Shown here: piece after piece, positions 11,301-24,352 of the stretch
Layout of the letters: the number at the start of each line of letters is the position of its first letter
Position numbering within the stretch: position 1 is the stretch's first letter
Assembly (NCBI RefSeq): GCF_932526225.1
Contig: NC_064044.1
Coordinates: 2,981,001 to 3,045,000 of the forward strand
Length of the DNA: 64,000 nucleotides
Reading direction: 5' to 3'
Origin: Nematostella vectensis
Lineage: Eukaryota; Cnidaria; Anthozoa; Actiniaria; Edwardsiidae
Position numbers and translations under genes: made by a program
Notes under the pieces: generated by a model
Seen by the model: the letters and a program-made list of their open reading frames with translations, nothing else
Told to the model about the DNA's origin: nothing
Database searches by the model: none

Positions 11301-14300
11301 AGGGGATAGAGAGTGTTTTAACCCAGCAGGAGGATAGAAGGCAGCGTGTGAAAGGTTATTAACTTTGCATGCCGCATACGCATCATCAACCATTTGTTTG
11401 ATGATATCTCCCGCCTGCCGGGTTAATCGGCTTTAAATTGACATTTTGGCAAACTGTGGGGTCAAAAGAGGATTTTCAGATATGGTTCCTGCTGTGATTC
11501 AAAGCCTGCGTTAAAAACTTTAGCATCGATGAAAAGCCACTCACAAGTGACAATACTACAGAAAAGACGGGCAGTGCTACTGTCAATCTCTATGACAGGC
11601 AGTGCTACTGTCAATCTCTATGACAGGCAGTGCTACTGTCAATCTCTATGACAGCCAGTGCTAGTGTCAATCTCTATGACAGGCAGTGCTACTGTCAATC
11701 TCTATGACAGGCAGTGCTAGTGTCAATCTCTATGATAGGCAGTGCTACTGTCAATCTCTATGATAGGCAGTGCTACTGTCAATCTCTATGACAGGCAGTG
11801 CTAGTGTCAATCTCTATGATAGGCAGTGCTACTGTCAATCTCTATGACAGGCAGTGCTACTGTCAATCTCTATGATAGGCAGTGCTACTGTCAATCTCTA
11901 TGACAGACAGTGCTACTGTCAATCTCTATGACAGGCAGTGCTAGTGTCAATCTCTATGACAGGCAGTGCTACTGTCAATCTCTATGACAGGCAGTGCTAC
12001 TGTCAATCTCTATGACAGGCAGTGCTACTGTCAATCTCTATGACAGGCAGTGCTAGTGTCAATCTCTATGACAGGCAGTGCTACTGTCAATCTCTATGAT
12101 AGGCAGTGCTACTGTCAATCTCTATGACAGGCAGTGCTACTGTCAATCTCTATGACAGGCAGTGCTAGTGTCAATCTCTATGACGGGCAATGCTAGTGTC
12201 AATCTCTATGACAGGCAGTGCTACTGTCAATCTCTATGACAGGCAGTGCTACTGTCAATCTCTATGACAGGCAGTGCTACTGTCAATCTCTATGATAGGC
12301 AGTGCTACTGTCAATCTCTATGATAGGCAGTGCTAGTGTCAATCTCTATGATAGGCAGTGCTAGTGTCAATCTCTATGACAGGCAGTGCTACTGTCAATC
12401 TCTATGACAGGCAGTGCTACTGTCAATCTCTATGACAGGCAGTGCTACTGTCAATCTCTATGACAGGCAGTGCTACTGTCAATCTCTATGACAGGCAGTG
12501 CTACTGTCAATCTCTATGACAGGCAGTGCTAGTGTCAATCTCTATGACAGGCAGTGCTACTGTCAATCTCTATGATAGGCAGTGCTACTGTCAATCTCTA
12601 TGACAGGCAGTGCTACTGTCAATCTCTATGACAGGCAGTGCTACTGTCAATCTCTATGACAGGCAGTGCTACTGTCAATCTCTATGACAGGCAGTGCTAC
12701 TGTCAATCTCTATGATAGGCAGTGCTACTGTCAATCTCTATGACAGGCAGTGCTAGTGTCAATCTCTATGATAGGCAGTGCTACTGTCAATCTCTATGAC
12801 AGGCAGTGCTACTGTCAATCTCTATGACAGGCAGTGCTACTGTCAATCTCTATGACAGGCAGTGCTACTGTCAATCTCTATGATAGGCAGTGCTACTGTC
12901 AATCTCTATGACAGGCAGTGCTACTGTCAATCTCTATGATGGGCAGTGCTACTGTCAATCTCTATGACAGGCAGTGCTAGTGTCAATCTCTATGACAGGC
13001 AGTGCTACTGTCAATCTCTATGACAGGCAGTGCTACTGTCAATCTCTATGATAGACAGTGCTACTGTCAATCTCTATGACAGGCAGTGCTACTGTCAATC
13101 TCTATGACAGGCAGTGCTACTGTCAATCTCTATGACAGGCAGTGCTACTGTCAATCTCTATGACAGGCAGTGCTACTGTCAATCTCTATGACAGGCAGTG
13201 CTACTGTCAATCTCTATGATAGACAGTGCTACTGTCAATCTCTATGACAGGCAGTGCTAGTGTCAATCTCTATGACAGGCAGTGCTACTGTCAATCTCTA
13301 TGACAGGCAGTGCTAGTGTCAATCTCTATGACAGGCAGTGCTACTGTCAATCTCTATGACAGGCAGTGCTAGTGTCAATCTCTATGATAGGCAGTGCTAC
13401 TGTCAATCTCTATGATAGGCAGTGCTACTGTCAATCTCTATGATAGGCAGTGCTACTGTCAATCTCTATGATAGGCAGTGCTACTGTCAATCTCTATGAC
13501 AGGCAGTGCTACTGTCAATCTCTATGACAGGCAGTGCTAGTGTCAATCTCTATGATAGGCAGTGCTACTGTCAATCTCTATGACAGGCAGTGCTACTGTC
13601 AATCTCTATGACAGGCAGTGCTACTGTCAATCTCTATGACAGGCAGTGCTACTGTCAATCTCTATGACAGGCAGTGCTACTGTCAATCTCTATGACAGGC
13701 AGTGCTAGTGTCAATCTCTATGACAGGCAGTGCTACTGTCAATCTCTATGATAGGCAGTGCTACTGTCAATCTCTATGACAGGCAGTGCTACTGTCAATC
13801 TCTATGATAGGCAGTGCTACTGTCAATCTCTATGATAGGCAGTGCTACTGTCAATCTCTATGATAGGCAGTGCTACTGTCAATCTCTATGATAGGCAGTG
13901 CTACTGTCAATCTCTATGACAGGCAGTGCTACTGTCAATCTCTATGACAGGCAGTGCTACTGTCAATCTCTATGACAGGCAGTGCTACTGTCAATCTCTA
14001 TGATAGGCAGTGCTACTGTCAATCTCTATGACAGGCAGTGCTAGTGTCAATCTCTATGATAGGCAGTGCTACTGTCAATCTCTATGACAGGCAGTGCTAC
14101 TGTCAATCTCTATGACAGGCAGTGCTACTGTCAATCTCTATGACAGGCAGTGCTACTGTCAATCTCTATGATAGGCAGTGCTAGTGTCAATCTCTATGAT
14201 AGGCAGTGCTACTGTCAATCTCTATGACAGGCAGTGCTACTGTCAATCTCTATGACAGGCAGTGCTACTGTCAATCTCTATGACAGGCAGTGCTACTGTC

Positions 14301-17300
14301 AATCTCTATGATAGGCAGTGCTACTGTCAATCTCTATGATAGGCAGTGCTAGTGTCAATCTCTATGATAGGCAGTGCTACTGTCAATCTCTATGACAGGC
14401 AGTGCTAGTGTCAATCTCTATGACAGGCAGTGCTACTGTCAATCTCTATGACAGGCAGTGCTACCGTCAATCTCTATGACAGGCAGTGCTACTGTCAATC
14501 TCTATGACAGGCAGTGCTACTGTCAATCTCTATGACAGGCAGTGCTACTGTCAATCTCTATGATAGGCAGTGCTACTGTCAATCTCTATGACAGGCAGTG
14601 CTACTGTCAATCTCTATGACAGGCAGTGCTACTGTCAATCTCTATGACAGGCAGTGCTAGTGTCAATCTCTATGACAGGCAGTGCTACTGTCAATCTCTA
14701 TGATAGGCAGTGCTACTGTCAATCTCTATGACAGGCAGTGCTACTGTCAATCTCTATGACAGGCAGTGCTACTGTCAATCTCTATGACAGGCAGTGCTAC
14801 TGTCAATCTCTATGACAGGCAGTGCTACTGTCAATCTCTATGATAGGCAGTGCTACTGTCAATCTCTATGATAGGCAGTGCTAGTGTCAATCTCTATGAC
14901 AGGCAGTGCTAGTGTCAATCTCTATGACAGGCAGTGCTACTGTCAATCTCTATGATAGGCAGTGCTACTGTCAATCTCTATGATAGGCAGTGCTAGTGTC
15001 AATCTCTATGATAGGCAGTGCTAGTGTCAATCTCTATGACAGGCAGTGCTACTGTCAATCTCTATGACAGGCAGTGCTACTGTCAATCTCTATGACAGGC
15101 AGTGCTACTGTCAATCTCTATGACAGGCAGTGCTACTGTCAATCTCTATGATAGGCAGTGCTACTGTCAATCTCTATGATAGGCAGTGCTAGTGTCAATC
15201 TCTATGACAGGCAGTGCTAGTGTCAATCTCTATGACAGGCAGTGCTACTGTCAATCTCTATGATAGGCAGTGCTACTGTCAATCTCTATGATAGGCAGTG
15301 CTAGTGTCAATCTCTATGATAGGCAGTGCTAGTGTCAATCTCTATGACAGGCAGTGCTACTGTCAATCTCTATGACAGGCAGTGCTACTGTCAATCTCTA
15401 TGACAGGCAGTGCTACTGTCAATCTCTATGACAGGCAGTGCTAGTGTCAATCTCTATGACAGGCAGTGCTACTGTCAATCTCTATGACAGGCAGTGCTAC
15501 TGTCAATCTCTATGATAGGCAGTGCTACTGTCAATCTCTATGACAGGCAGTGCTACTGTCAATCTCTATGACAGGCAGTGCTAGTGTCAATCTCTATGAC
15601 AGGCAGTGCTACTGTCAATCTCTATGACAGGCAGTGCTACTGTCAATCTCTATGACAGGCAGTGCTAGTGTCAATCTCTATGACAGGCAGTGCTACTGTC
15701 AATCTCTATGACAGGCAGTGCTACTGTCAATCTCTATGACAGGCAGTGCTACTGTCAATCTCTATGATAGGCAGTGCTAGTGTCAATCTCTATGACAGGC
15801 AGTGCTACTGTCAATCTCTATGACAGGCAGTGCTACTGTCAATCTCTATGACAGGCAGTGCTACTGTCAATCTCTATGACAGGCAGTGCTACTGTCAATC
15901 TCTATGACAGGCAGTGCTACTGTCAATCTCTATGACAGGCAGTGCTACTGTCAATCTCAATGACAGGCAGTGCTACTGTCAATCTCTATGACAGGCAGTG
16001 CTACTGTCAATCTCTATGACAGGCAGTGCTACTGTCAATCTCTATGATAGGCAGTGCTACTGTCAATCTCTATGACAGGCAGTGCTAGTGTCAATCTCTA
16101 TGACAGGCAGTGCTACTGTCAATCTCTATGATGGGCAGTGCTACTGTCAATCTCTATGACAGGCAGTGCTACTGTCAATCTCTATGACAGGCAGTGCTAC
16201 TGTCAATCTCTATGACAGGCAGTGCTAGTGTCAATCTCTATGACAGGCAGTGCTACTGTCAATCTCTATGACAGGCAGTGCTACTGTCAATCTCTATGAT
16301 AGGCAGTGCTAGTGTCAATCTCTATGACAGACAGTGCTAGTGTCAATCTCTATGACAGGCAGTGCTACTGTCAATCTCTATGACAGGCAGTGCTACTGTC
16401 AATCTCTATGACAGGCAGTGCTACTGTCAATCTCTATGACAGGCAGTGCTACTGTCAATCTCTATGACAGGCAGTGCTACTGTCAATCTCTTTGACAGGC
16501 AGTACTACTGTCAATCTCTATGACAGGCAGTGCTAGTGTCAATCTCTATGACAGGCAGTGCTACCGTCAATCTCTATGACAGGCAGTGCTAGTGTCAATC
16601 TCTATGACAGGCAGTGCTACTGTCAATCTCTATGATAGGCAGTGCTAGTGTCAATCTCTATGACAGGCAGTGCTACTGTCAATCTCTATGACAGGCAGTG
16701 CTACTGTCAATCTCTATGATAGGCAGTGCTAGTGTCAATCTCTATGACAGGCAGTGCTACTGTCAATCTCTATGATAGGCAGTGCTAGTGTCAATCTCTA
16801 TGACAGGCAGTGCTACTGTCAATCTCTATGACAGGCAGTGCTACTGTCAATCTCTATGATAGGCAGTGCTAGTGTCAATCTCTATGACAGGCAGTGCTAC
16901 TGTCAATCTCTATGATAGGCAGTGCTACTGTCAATCTCTATGACAGGCAGTGCTACTGTCAATCTCTATGACAGGCAGTGCTACTGTCAATCTCTATGAC
17001 AGGCAGTGCTACTGTCAATCTCTATGACAGGCAGTGCTACTGTCAATCTCTATGACAGGCAGTGCTACTGTCAATCTCTATGATAGGCAGTGCTACTGTC
17101 AATCTCTATGACAGGCAGTGCTACTGTCAATCTCTATGACAGGCAGTGCTACTGTCAATCTCTATGACAGGCAGTGCTACTGTCAATCTCTATGACAGGC
17201 AGTGCTACTGTCAATCTCTATGATAGGCAGTGCTACTGTCAATCTCTATGACAGGCAGTGCTACTGTCAATCTCTATGATAGGCAGTGCTACTGTCAATC

Positions 17301-20300
17301 TCTATGACAGGCAGTGCTACTGTCAATCTCTATGACAGGCAGTGCTACTGTCAATCTCTATGATAGGCAGTGCTACTGTCAATCTCTATGACAGGCAGTG
17401 CTAGTGTCAATCTCTATGACAGGCAGTGCTACTGTCAATCTCTATGATAGGCAGTGCTACTGTCAATCTCTATGACAGGCAGTGCTACTGTCAATCTCTA
17501 TGACAGGCAGTGCTACTGTCAATCTCTATGACAGGCAGTGCTACTGTCAATCTCTATGACAGGCAGTGCTACTGTCAATCTCTATGACAGGCAGTGCTAC
17601 TGTCAATCTCTATGACAGGCAGTGCTACTGTCAATCTCAATGACAGGCAGTGCTACTGTCAATCTCTATGACAGGCAGTGCTAGTGTCAATCTCTATGAC
17701 AGGCAGTGCTACTGTCAATCTCTATGATAGGCAGTGCTAGTGTCAATCTCTATGATAGGCAGTGCTACTGTCAATCTCTATGATAGGCAGTGCTACTGTC
17801 AATCTCTATGACAGGCAGTGCTACTGTCAATCTCTATGATAGGCAGTGCTACTGTCAATCTCTATGACAGGCAGTGCTAGTGTCAATCTCTATGACAGGC
17901 AGTGCTACTGTCAATCTCTATGACAGGCAGTGCTAGTGTCAATCTCTATGACGGGCAGTGCTACTGTCAATCTCTATGACAGGCAGTGCTAGTGTCAATC
18001 TCTATGACGGGCAGTGCTACTGTCAATCTCTATGATAGGCAGTGCTAGTGTCAATCTCTATGACAGGCAGTGCTACTGTCAATCTCTATGACAGGCAGTG
18101 CTAGTGTCAATCTCTATGACAGGCAGTGCTAGTGTCAATCTCTATGACAGGCAGTGCTACTGTCAATCTCTATGACAGGCAGTGCTACTGTCAATCTCTA
18201 TGACAGGCAGTGCTAGTGTCAATCTCTATGACAGGCAGTGCTACTGTCAATCTCTATGACAGGCAGTGCTACTGTCAATCTCTATGACAGGCAGTGCTAC
18301 TGTCAATCTCTATGATAGGCAGTGCTAGTGTCAATCTCTATGACAGGCAGTGCTACTGTCAATCTCTATGACAGGCAGTGCTACTGTCAATCTCTATGAC
18401 AGGCAGTGCTACTGTCAATCTCTATGACAGGCAGTGCTACTGTCAATCTCTATGACAGGCAGTGCTACTGTCAATCTCTATGACAGGCAGTGCTAGTGTC
18501 AATCTCTATGACAGGCAGTGCTACTGTCAATCTCTATGACAGGCAGTGCTACTGTCAATCTCCATGATAGGCAGTGCTACTGTCAATCTCTATGATAGGC
18601 AGTGCTACTGTCAATCTCTATGATAGGCAGTGCTACTGTCAATCTCTATGACAGGCAGTGCTACTGTCAATCTCTATGATAGGCAGTGCTACTGTCAATC
18701 TCTATGATAGGCAGTGCTACTGTCAATCTCTATGATAGGCAGTGCTAGTGTCAATCTCTATGACAGGCAGTGCTACTGTCAATCTCTATGACAGGCAGTG
18801 CTACTGTCAATCTCTATGACAGGCAGTGCTACTGTCAATCTCTATGACAGGCAGTGCTACTGTCAATCTCTATGACAGGCAGTGCTAGTGTCAATCTCTA
18901 TGACAGGCAGTGCTACTGTCAATCTCTATGACAGGCAGTGCTACTGTCAATCTCCATGATAGGCAGTGCTACTGTCAATCTCTATGACAGGCAGTGCTAC
19001 TGTCAATCTCTATGATAGGCAGTGCTACTGTCAATCTCCATGATAGGCAGTGCTACTGTCAATCTCTATGACAGGCAGTGCTAGTGTCAATCTCTATGAC
19101 AGGCAGTGCTACTGTCAATCTCTATGACAGGCAGTGCTACTGTCAATCTCCATGATAGGCAGTGCTACTGTCAATCTCTATGATAGGCAGTGCTACTGTC
19201 AATCTCTATGATAGGCAGTGCTACTGTCAATCTCTATGACAGGCAGTGCTACTGTCAATCTCTATGATAGGCAGTGCTACTGTCAATCTCTATGATAGGC
19301 AGTGCTACTGTCAATCTCTGTGATAGGCAGTGCTAGTGTCAATCTCTATGACAGGCAGTGCTACTGTCAATCTCTATGACAGGCAGTGCTACTGTCAATC
19401 TCTATGACAGGCAGTGCTACTGCCAATCTCGGCGCCAGGGCCCGCGGTCTTTGTTCCTGTGCCGCTGACACATAGGTTCTGTGGGCTCTAGGAAGGAGAT
19501 TGTGTTTGTATGCTCGCGCATGGTTTTTCAATTGCGCTTGCTCAAATCTCAGATTTCGCATTTTTTTCGCAATAAGGCGCGATTAGATATCATGTGACAT
19601 TTCTGGTTGGCAAATTCGGACCAAAATAATAACAGAAATGACTGCGCCCGTCAAACCAGGGAATGACAAAAAAAGTAAAATCTTCAAATGAAACTAAACC
19701 CTTTTTGAAAAAAAAATATGGTTGTTTTCGGAAGCGCTGAATAAGTTGCTTTTTGTTGCTGTTATTTTGCCGCTAAAAGCCTGAGCGCGCGCTAGTTTGC
19801 CACCCAACAGTCACGCGATCTGTTAGCGCGAGTCCCCTTTTCCATTAATCATAATGTTTTTGCCCCCAATATTTCACTGTTGAGCTTGGATACTGGCTAT
19901 CGATCAACAATGCCACCCAATGCTCTTGATATCCAGTACTCTTGGTTTGATAAATGACATTTTCTCGCTATTCTCACAGGCATAACCGCATCTGGTCCGG
20001 GCGCGCGGCCGGGATCGCCATTACCGAGGATGGGCGGGGCCATATATCCCATAATGACATCTGCGGAATGGAGTGGGGCGGAGTAGATATTCGCAACGGC
20101 GGGAACCCTGTGGTGTCCAATAACTGGATCCGGGAGGGGCATGCCGATGGGATTGTCATAGGAGAAGGCGGAAAGGGAATTGTTATGGACAACGACATCA
20201 GAGGTAAGACTGAAGACGGATAACTTTGATCTTCCTATAAACTATAGAACTGACTTCGAGTTCCTGTGAAAATTTTTAGCAATTTAAACCCGGATAACTC

Positions 20301-23300
20301 ACACTCCCCACTAAATCAAACAATTTTTCATTTGCTGCGAGTGTTCGAGCAATTCCAAGTTGAACAATACAAAAGGAGTGGTTGGTCGAATAGAGTAATT
20401 GTATTAGTTAGGAGAAATTCAAAGTTAATCACTTAAAGGAAGCCAATCACGCCGCCGTTTTATGTCCCGCTCAATGTCACACAAATGATCCAGGCAAGTA
20501 ATCAAAATATTTTGAATCAAATATCGTCAAAAACATATCAGACTTTATTTGCAGATTGTTGTTTTGAAGTTTTCTTGCAAATAAACCGTTGTATTTTTAA
20601 TGATAAGCAAAAACAAAGGAGTAGTTGATCGACATTCTTTAATCTGAAGGTGACTCTTCTCTACCCACAGGAAACAGCGGTTGCGGGGTCTGGGTACTAA
20701 CTATTGCCAAGCCTGTTATCTATGGTAACCGAATCGGCGAGAGTGGGGACAGCGGTATCGCATTTGTTAGTAACAGTGATCTTCACCATGACAACCAGCA
20801 GCTCACCTCACCTGTCGTCCAATTGGACCAGGATCAGGTTCGTCACGCCCAATTTTCACCGACACCTAACTAATTATCAATTCGTAAAAGCTTAAAATAT
20901 TATGTATGTTCGTTGCAGGAAATTCTATCCATTGGTAGATCGTGCTCGTTATCGATTTCGCCTCAATTTTTTTTTTCACCGAACACCTCTTTTTTAGCTT
21001 TACCTTTAGTTTACTGTGCTGAAGTAGCCAGTATGTAAAGGCAACAACATATAAAGATAAAAACCCTGGAAAAAAACATTTGTTATTTTGATGGCTTTTG
21101 CTAGGCTAACAATCGTTGGAATCTATCTTAGGAGCAGCTGTTGCAACCGCTGTTCTACGATGAGGACATGTCGTCCTCGTCTAACTTTGAAGACCTTGAT
21201 CATGACCTGGAGTTCAACGGTAGGCTAACACCCAGACGTCACTGCGTGTCACGTAACGACATAATGTTAACATATCACGTCATAATCATCTTAATCAGGC
21301 TATGTCACGCCTCCTCGTGTCAATCATATCACGTCACATAATATCTCGTACTTTAACACCACTACATGTCACGTCACATAGTATCCCGTACTTTAACACC
21401 ACTACATGTCACGTCACATAATATCCCGTACTTTAACACCACTACATGTCACGTCACATAATATCTCGTACTTTAACACCACTACATGTCACGTCACATA
21501 ATATCCCGTACTTTAACACCACTACATGTCACGTCACATAGTATCCCGTACTTTAACACCACTACATGTCACGTCACATAATATCCCGTACTTTAACACC
21601 ACTACATGTCACGTCACATAGTATCCCGTACTTTAACACCACTACATGTCACGTCACATAATATCCCGTATTTTAACACCACTACATGTCACGTCACATA
21701 ATATCCCGTACTTTAACACCACTACATGTCACGTCACATAGTATCCCGTACTTTAACACCACTACATGTCACGTCACATAATATCCCGTATTTTAACACC
21801 ACTACATGTCACGTCACATAGTATCCCGTACTTTAACACCACTACATGTCACGTCACATAGTATCCCGTACTTTAACACCACTACATGTCACGTCACATA
21901 GTATCCCGTACTTTAACACCACTACATGTCACGTCACATAGTATCCCGTACTTTAACACCACTACATGTCACGTCACATAATATCCCGTATTTTAACACC
22001 ACTACATGTCACGTCACATAATATCCCGTACTTTAACACCACTACATGTCACGTCACATAGTATCCCGTACTTTAACACCACTACATGTCACGTCACATA
22101 ATATCCCGTACTTTAACACCACTACATGTCACGTCACATAGTATCCCGTACTTTAACACCACTACATGTCACGTCACATAGTATCCCGTACTTTAACACC
22201 ACTACATGTCACGTCACATAGTATCCCGTACTTTAACACCACTACATGTCACGTCACATAGTATCCCGTACTTTAACACCACTACATGTCACGTCACATA
22301 GTATCCCGTACTTTAACACCACTACATGTCACGTCACATAGTATCCCGTACTTTAACACCACTACATGTCACGTCACATATTATCCCGTACTTTAACACC
22401 ACTACATGTCACGTCACATAGTATCCCGTACTTTAACACCACTACATGTCACGTCACATAATATCCCGTACTTTAACACCACTACATGTCACGTCACATA
22501 GTATCCCGTACTTTAACACCACTACATGTCACGTCACATAATATCCCGTACTTTAACACCACTACATGTCACGTCACATAGTATCCCGTACTTTAACACC
22601 ACTACATGTCACGTCACATAGTATCCCGTACTTTAACACCACTACATGTCACGTCACATAATATCCCGTACTTTAACACCACTACATGTCACGTCACATA
22701 ATATCCCGTACTTTAACACCACTACATGTCACGTCACATAGTATCCCGTACTTTAACACCACTAGATGTCACGTCACATAGTATCCCGTACTTTAACACC
22801 ACTACATGTCACGTCACATAGTATCCCGTACTTTAACACCACTACATGTCACGTCACATAATATCCCGTACTTTAACACCACTACATGTCACGTCACATA
22901 GTATCCCGTACTTTAACACCACTACATGTCACTCCCGTCATGTGGCTTGATACCTTTGTCACGAACCCCATGCCAAACGGTGCACCAAGACATGCAATAG
23001 TACAAGTCACGCAATATGCTAAGTTACGTTATAGCATCTAGTCACGCAATTATGAGTCACGCAAATTGTTACAAGTAAAACAATAGTATCAAGTCACGCA
23101 ATAGTAAATCACGGAAATTGTTACAAGTCAAAAAATTGTATAAGTCACGCAATAGTACCAGGTCAAACAATAGTATCAAGTCACGCAATAATACCAAGTC
23201 ACGCAATAAAGCCAATTAAAGCAATAAATACTAGTTCACTTAACCTTTTTTCATGTTCATTCCAGGCCCTCGTCCCGATAAAAACACCGCATCCGCCGTC

Positions 23301-24035
23301 AACAACATTGTGTTCGACAACGCAGGCCACGGCATCCACTTTTGTGGAAACGAAAGCCTTCTCATCCGAGCTAACAGTATCCATAGCAACAAGGCCTGCG
23401 GTATCTGCATTTCCAAGCCAGCGGACATCACCATTCAAGACAACAGCGTCTGTCGAAACGACAGCCATGGCATCTGCATCGAGCTTGGCTCAAGAGCTAG
23501 TATCCACGGCAACGGTGTCTATGGCAACAAGAAGTGTGGAATGTGCGTATCTGGGAAGGGGACAATCAGAGAGAATGACGTCATGTCAAACGGTCTCCAC
23601 GCTATCCAGATATTCGGTCCAGGGGATCCCTATGTTACGCACAACCGTTTAGAGTCTGGGCACCACAACGGGGTGTGCATTATGGAAAATGCCCGCGGAT
23701 TTGTGGAAATGAACGAGATTTTTGAGAGTCGATCACGAGCCACTTTCCAACACAGCGAAAGCACGACAAACGTAGCTACCAACACGACCACTTCTCTAAA
23801 ACTCCCCGAGGACATCGAATTCTGCATTTATAACCAAGAAACGGAACTTCACAACTTCACCGCGTATGGGCTAGACCCAGACTTTCCTCCGCCACGCCCG
23901 TACGAGACGGCCAAGGACATCAAATCACCTAAGATACCAGCGTCCCGGGTGTCAATGACGTCACCAGCTGGCACGAACATCGTGTCACATTTCGGGTCAT
24001 GTCACGGGAGGACGCGCTTCTGTGTGATCTCATAG
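4775..24035 (+). CDS. FBXO10: F-box only protein 10, SCF ubiquitin ligase substrate receptor (6 exons)
   Basis: Spliced product of 938 codons from exons 4775-5377, 9948-10912, 19980-20203, 20671-20837, 21132-21219 and 23266-24035. All junctions are GT-AG and all phases agree. The length is close to vertebrate FBXO10 (about 950). Residues 5-50 are an F-box (LPLELWRVVLSYLSVVDLCRCSQ) that would bind SKP1. Residues about 115-900 are parallel beta-helix (PbH1/CASH) repeats with repeated N-x-I and G-I-x-I patterns, the presumed substrate-binding part. The protein ends CVIS, a CaaX prenylation box, as I recall for human FBXO10, which is lipid-anchored to mitochondria and targets BCL2-type substrates. 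That function is known in mammals only and is inferred here. Introns 2 and 5 are filled by minisatellites. Confidence 0.95.
5378..9947 (+). other. FBXO10: FBXO10 intron 1
   Basis: 4.6 kb, AT-rich, no gene recognised. It contains a G-run (about 7595-7612) and a C-run (about 7748-7767) inside a small repeat whose ends carry GTGGATCTAG / CTAGATCCAC (about 7645-7795), probably a degraded MITE. Confidence 0.7.
9948..10912 (+). CDS. FBXO10: FBXO10 exon 2: beta-helix repeats
   Basis: Starts after tttatcctag, phase 0. Codons 202-523, including a polar insert (about 265-365), then regular 23-residue PbH1 repeats. Ends AG|gtgagt, phase 2. Confidence 0.93.
11031..11200 (+). mobile_element. MITE fragment, same family as 43754-43968
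   Basis: Begins ATAGACCGTTTTCACGATGT, identical to the left end of the 43754 element, and keeps interior blocks (GAGTCAAATTCCCCTT). The right inverted repeat is not recognisable. Confidence 0.7.
11566..19430. repeat. 28-bp minisatellite, about 281 copies, in FBXO10 intron 2
   Basis: The unit runs TGACAGGCAGTGCTACTGTC then AATCTCTA. Nearly all variation is at two positions, TGA(C/T)AG and CTA(C/G)TGTC, giving four unit types. Each consensus unit holds TGACAG and its complement CTGTCA 9 bp apart. Blocks of units are duplicated; for instance one near 14880 recurs 11 units later near 15189. No open reading frame is conserved. Confidence 0.98.
19570..19835 (+). mobile_element. MITE copy, diverged (family of 24094-24352)
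   Basis: About 260 bp, alignable throughout with 24094-24352 (shared ACAGAAATGACTGCGCCCGT, AATAAGTTGCTTTTTGTTGC, GAGCGCGCGCTAGTTTGCCA). Terminal inverted repeats around ATCATGTGAC / GTCACGCGAT are degraded. Confidence 0.75.
19980..20203 (+). CDS. FBXO10: FBXO10 exon 3: beta-helix repeats
   Basis: Starts after ttctcacag and completes an Arg codon. Codons 523-598 continue the 23-residue helix ladder (NGGNPVVSNNWI). Ends AGAG|gtaaga, phase 1. Confidence 0.92.
20204..20670 (+). other. FBXO10: FBXO10 intron 3
   Basis: Unremarkable AT-rich intron; nothing else seen. Confidence 0.7.
20671..20837 (+). CDS. FBXO10: FBXO10 exon 4
   Basis: Starts after ctacccacag. Codons 598-653, including NSGCGVWVLTIAKPVIYGN. 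Ends GATCAG|gttcgt, phase 0; the donor is slightly weak. Confidence 0.88.
21132..21219 (+). CDS. FBXO10: FBXO10 exon 5, acidic linker
   Basis: Starts after atcttag. Codons 654-683 are acidic and Ser-rich (YDEDMSSSSNFEDLDHD), a loop in the helix. Ends AACG|gtaggc, phase 1. Confidence 0.85.
21327..22932. repeat. 40-bp minisatellite, about 40 copies, in FBXO10 intron 5
   Basis: Unit ACTACATGTCACGTCACATA plus RTATCCCGTACTTTAACACC. Very homogeneous: most variation is A/G at one base and an occasional C/T. Each unit carries an ACGTCA (CRE-type) half site. Begins about 110 bp after the exon 5 donor. Confidence 0.97.
22985..23225. repeat. Degenerate short repeats AAGTCACGCAATA
   Basis: Imprecise 15-20 bp repeats of AAGTCACGCAATARTACC directly after the 40-bp array and ending just before the exon 6 acceptor. 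Confidence 0.7.
23266..24035 (+). CDS. FBXO10: FBXO10 exon 6: last beta-helix repeats and CaaX end
   Basis: Starts after tcattccag and completes a Gly codon. Codons 683-938 hold further PbH1 repeats to about residue 850, a disordered tail and the terminal CVIS. Stop TAG at 24033. Confidence 0.93.
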
Positions 24036-24093
24036 AATAAGAGCGTGATGTATTCTGGGTAGCCCTGTGTGATCTCATAGCATCATTTATAGA

Positions 24094-24352
24094 GGACTTG
24101 CGCTAAGGAATCACGTGACCTTTTGGGTGGAAAATTCAAGCCACAATAAACACAGAAATGACTGCGCCCGTCACACCAGGGAACGATAAAAAATCCCTTG
24201 AAATGAAAATAAACCATTTATGAAAAAACCTTTCTGGCGTAATTCGTAAGCGCTTAATAAGTTGCTTTTTGTTGCCGTCATTCTGCCGCTAAAAGACTGA
24301 GCGCGCGCTAGTTTGCCACCCAAAAAGTCACGTGATCTCTTAGCGCAAGCCC
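24094..24352 (+). mobile_element. MITE with about 37-bp terminal inverted repeats
   Basis: Left end GGACTTGCGCTAAGGAATCA, continuing CGTGACCTTTTGGGTGG, is matched in reverse complement at the right end (CCACCCAAAAAGTCACGTGA, then TCTCTTAGCGCAAGCC). No coding capacity. It lies in the FBXO10 3' region and supplies AATAAA hexamers that might serve as polyadenylation signals. Confidence 0.82.

Noticed and set aside
11566-19430. CRISPR-like regular array
   Set aside because: Pure head-to-tail 28-bp repeats without unique spacers, in a eukaryotic intron.
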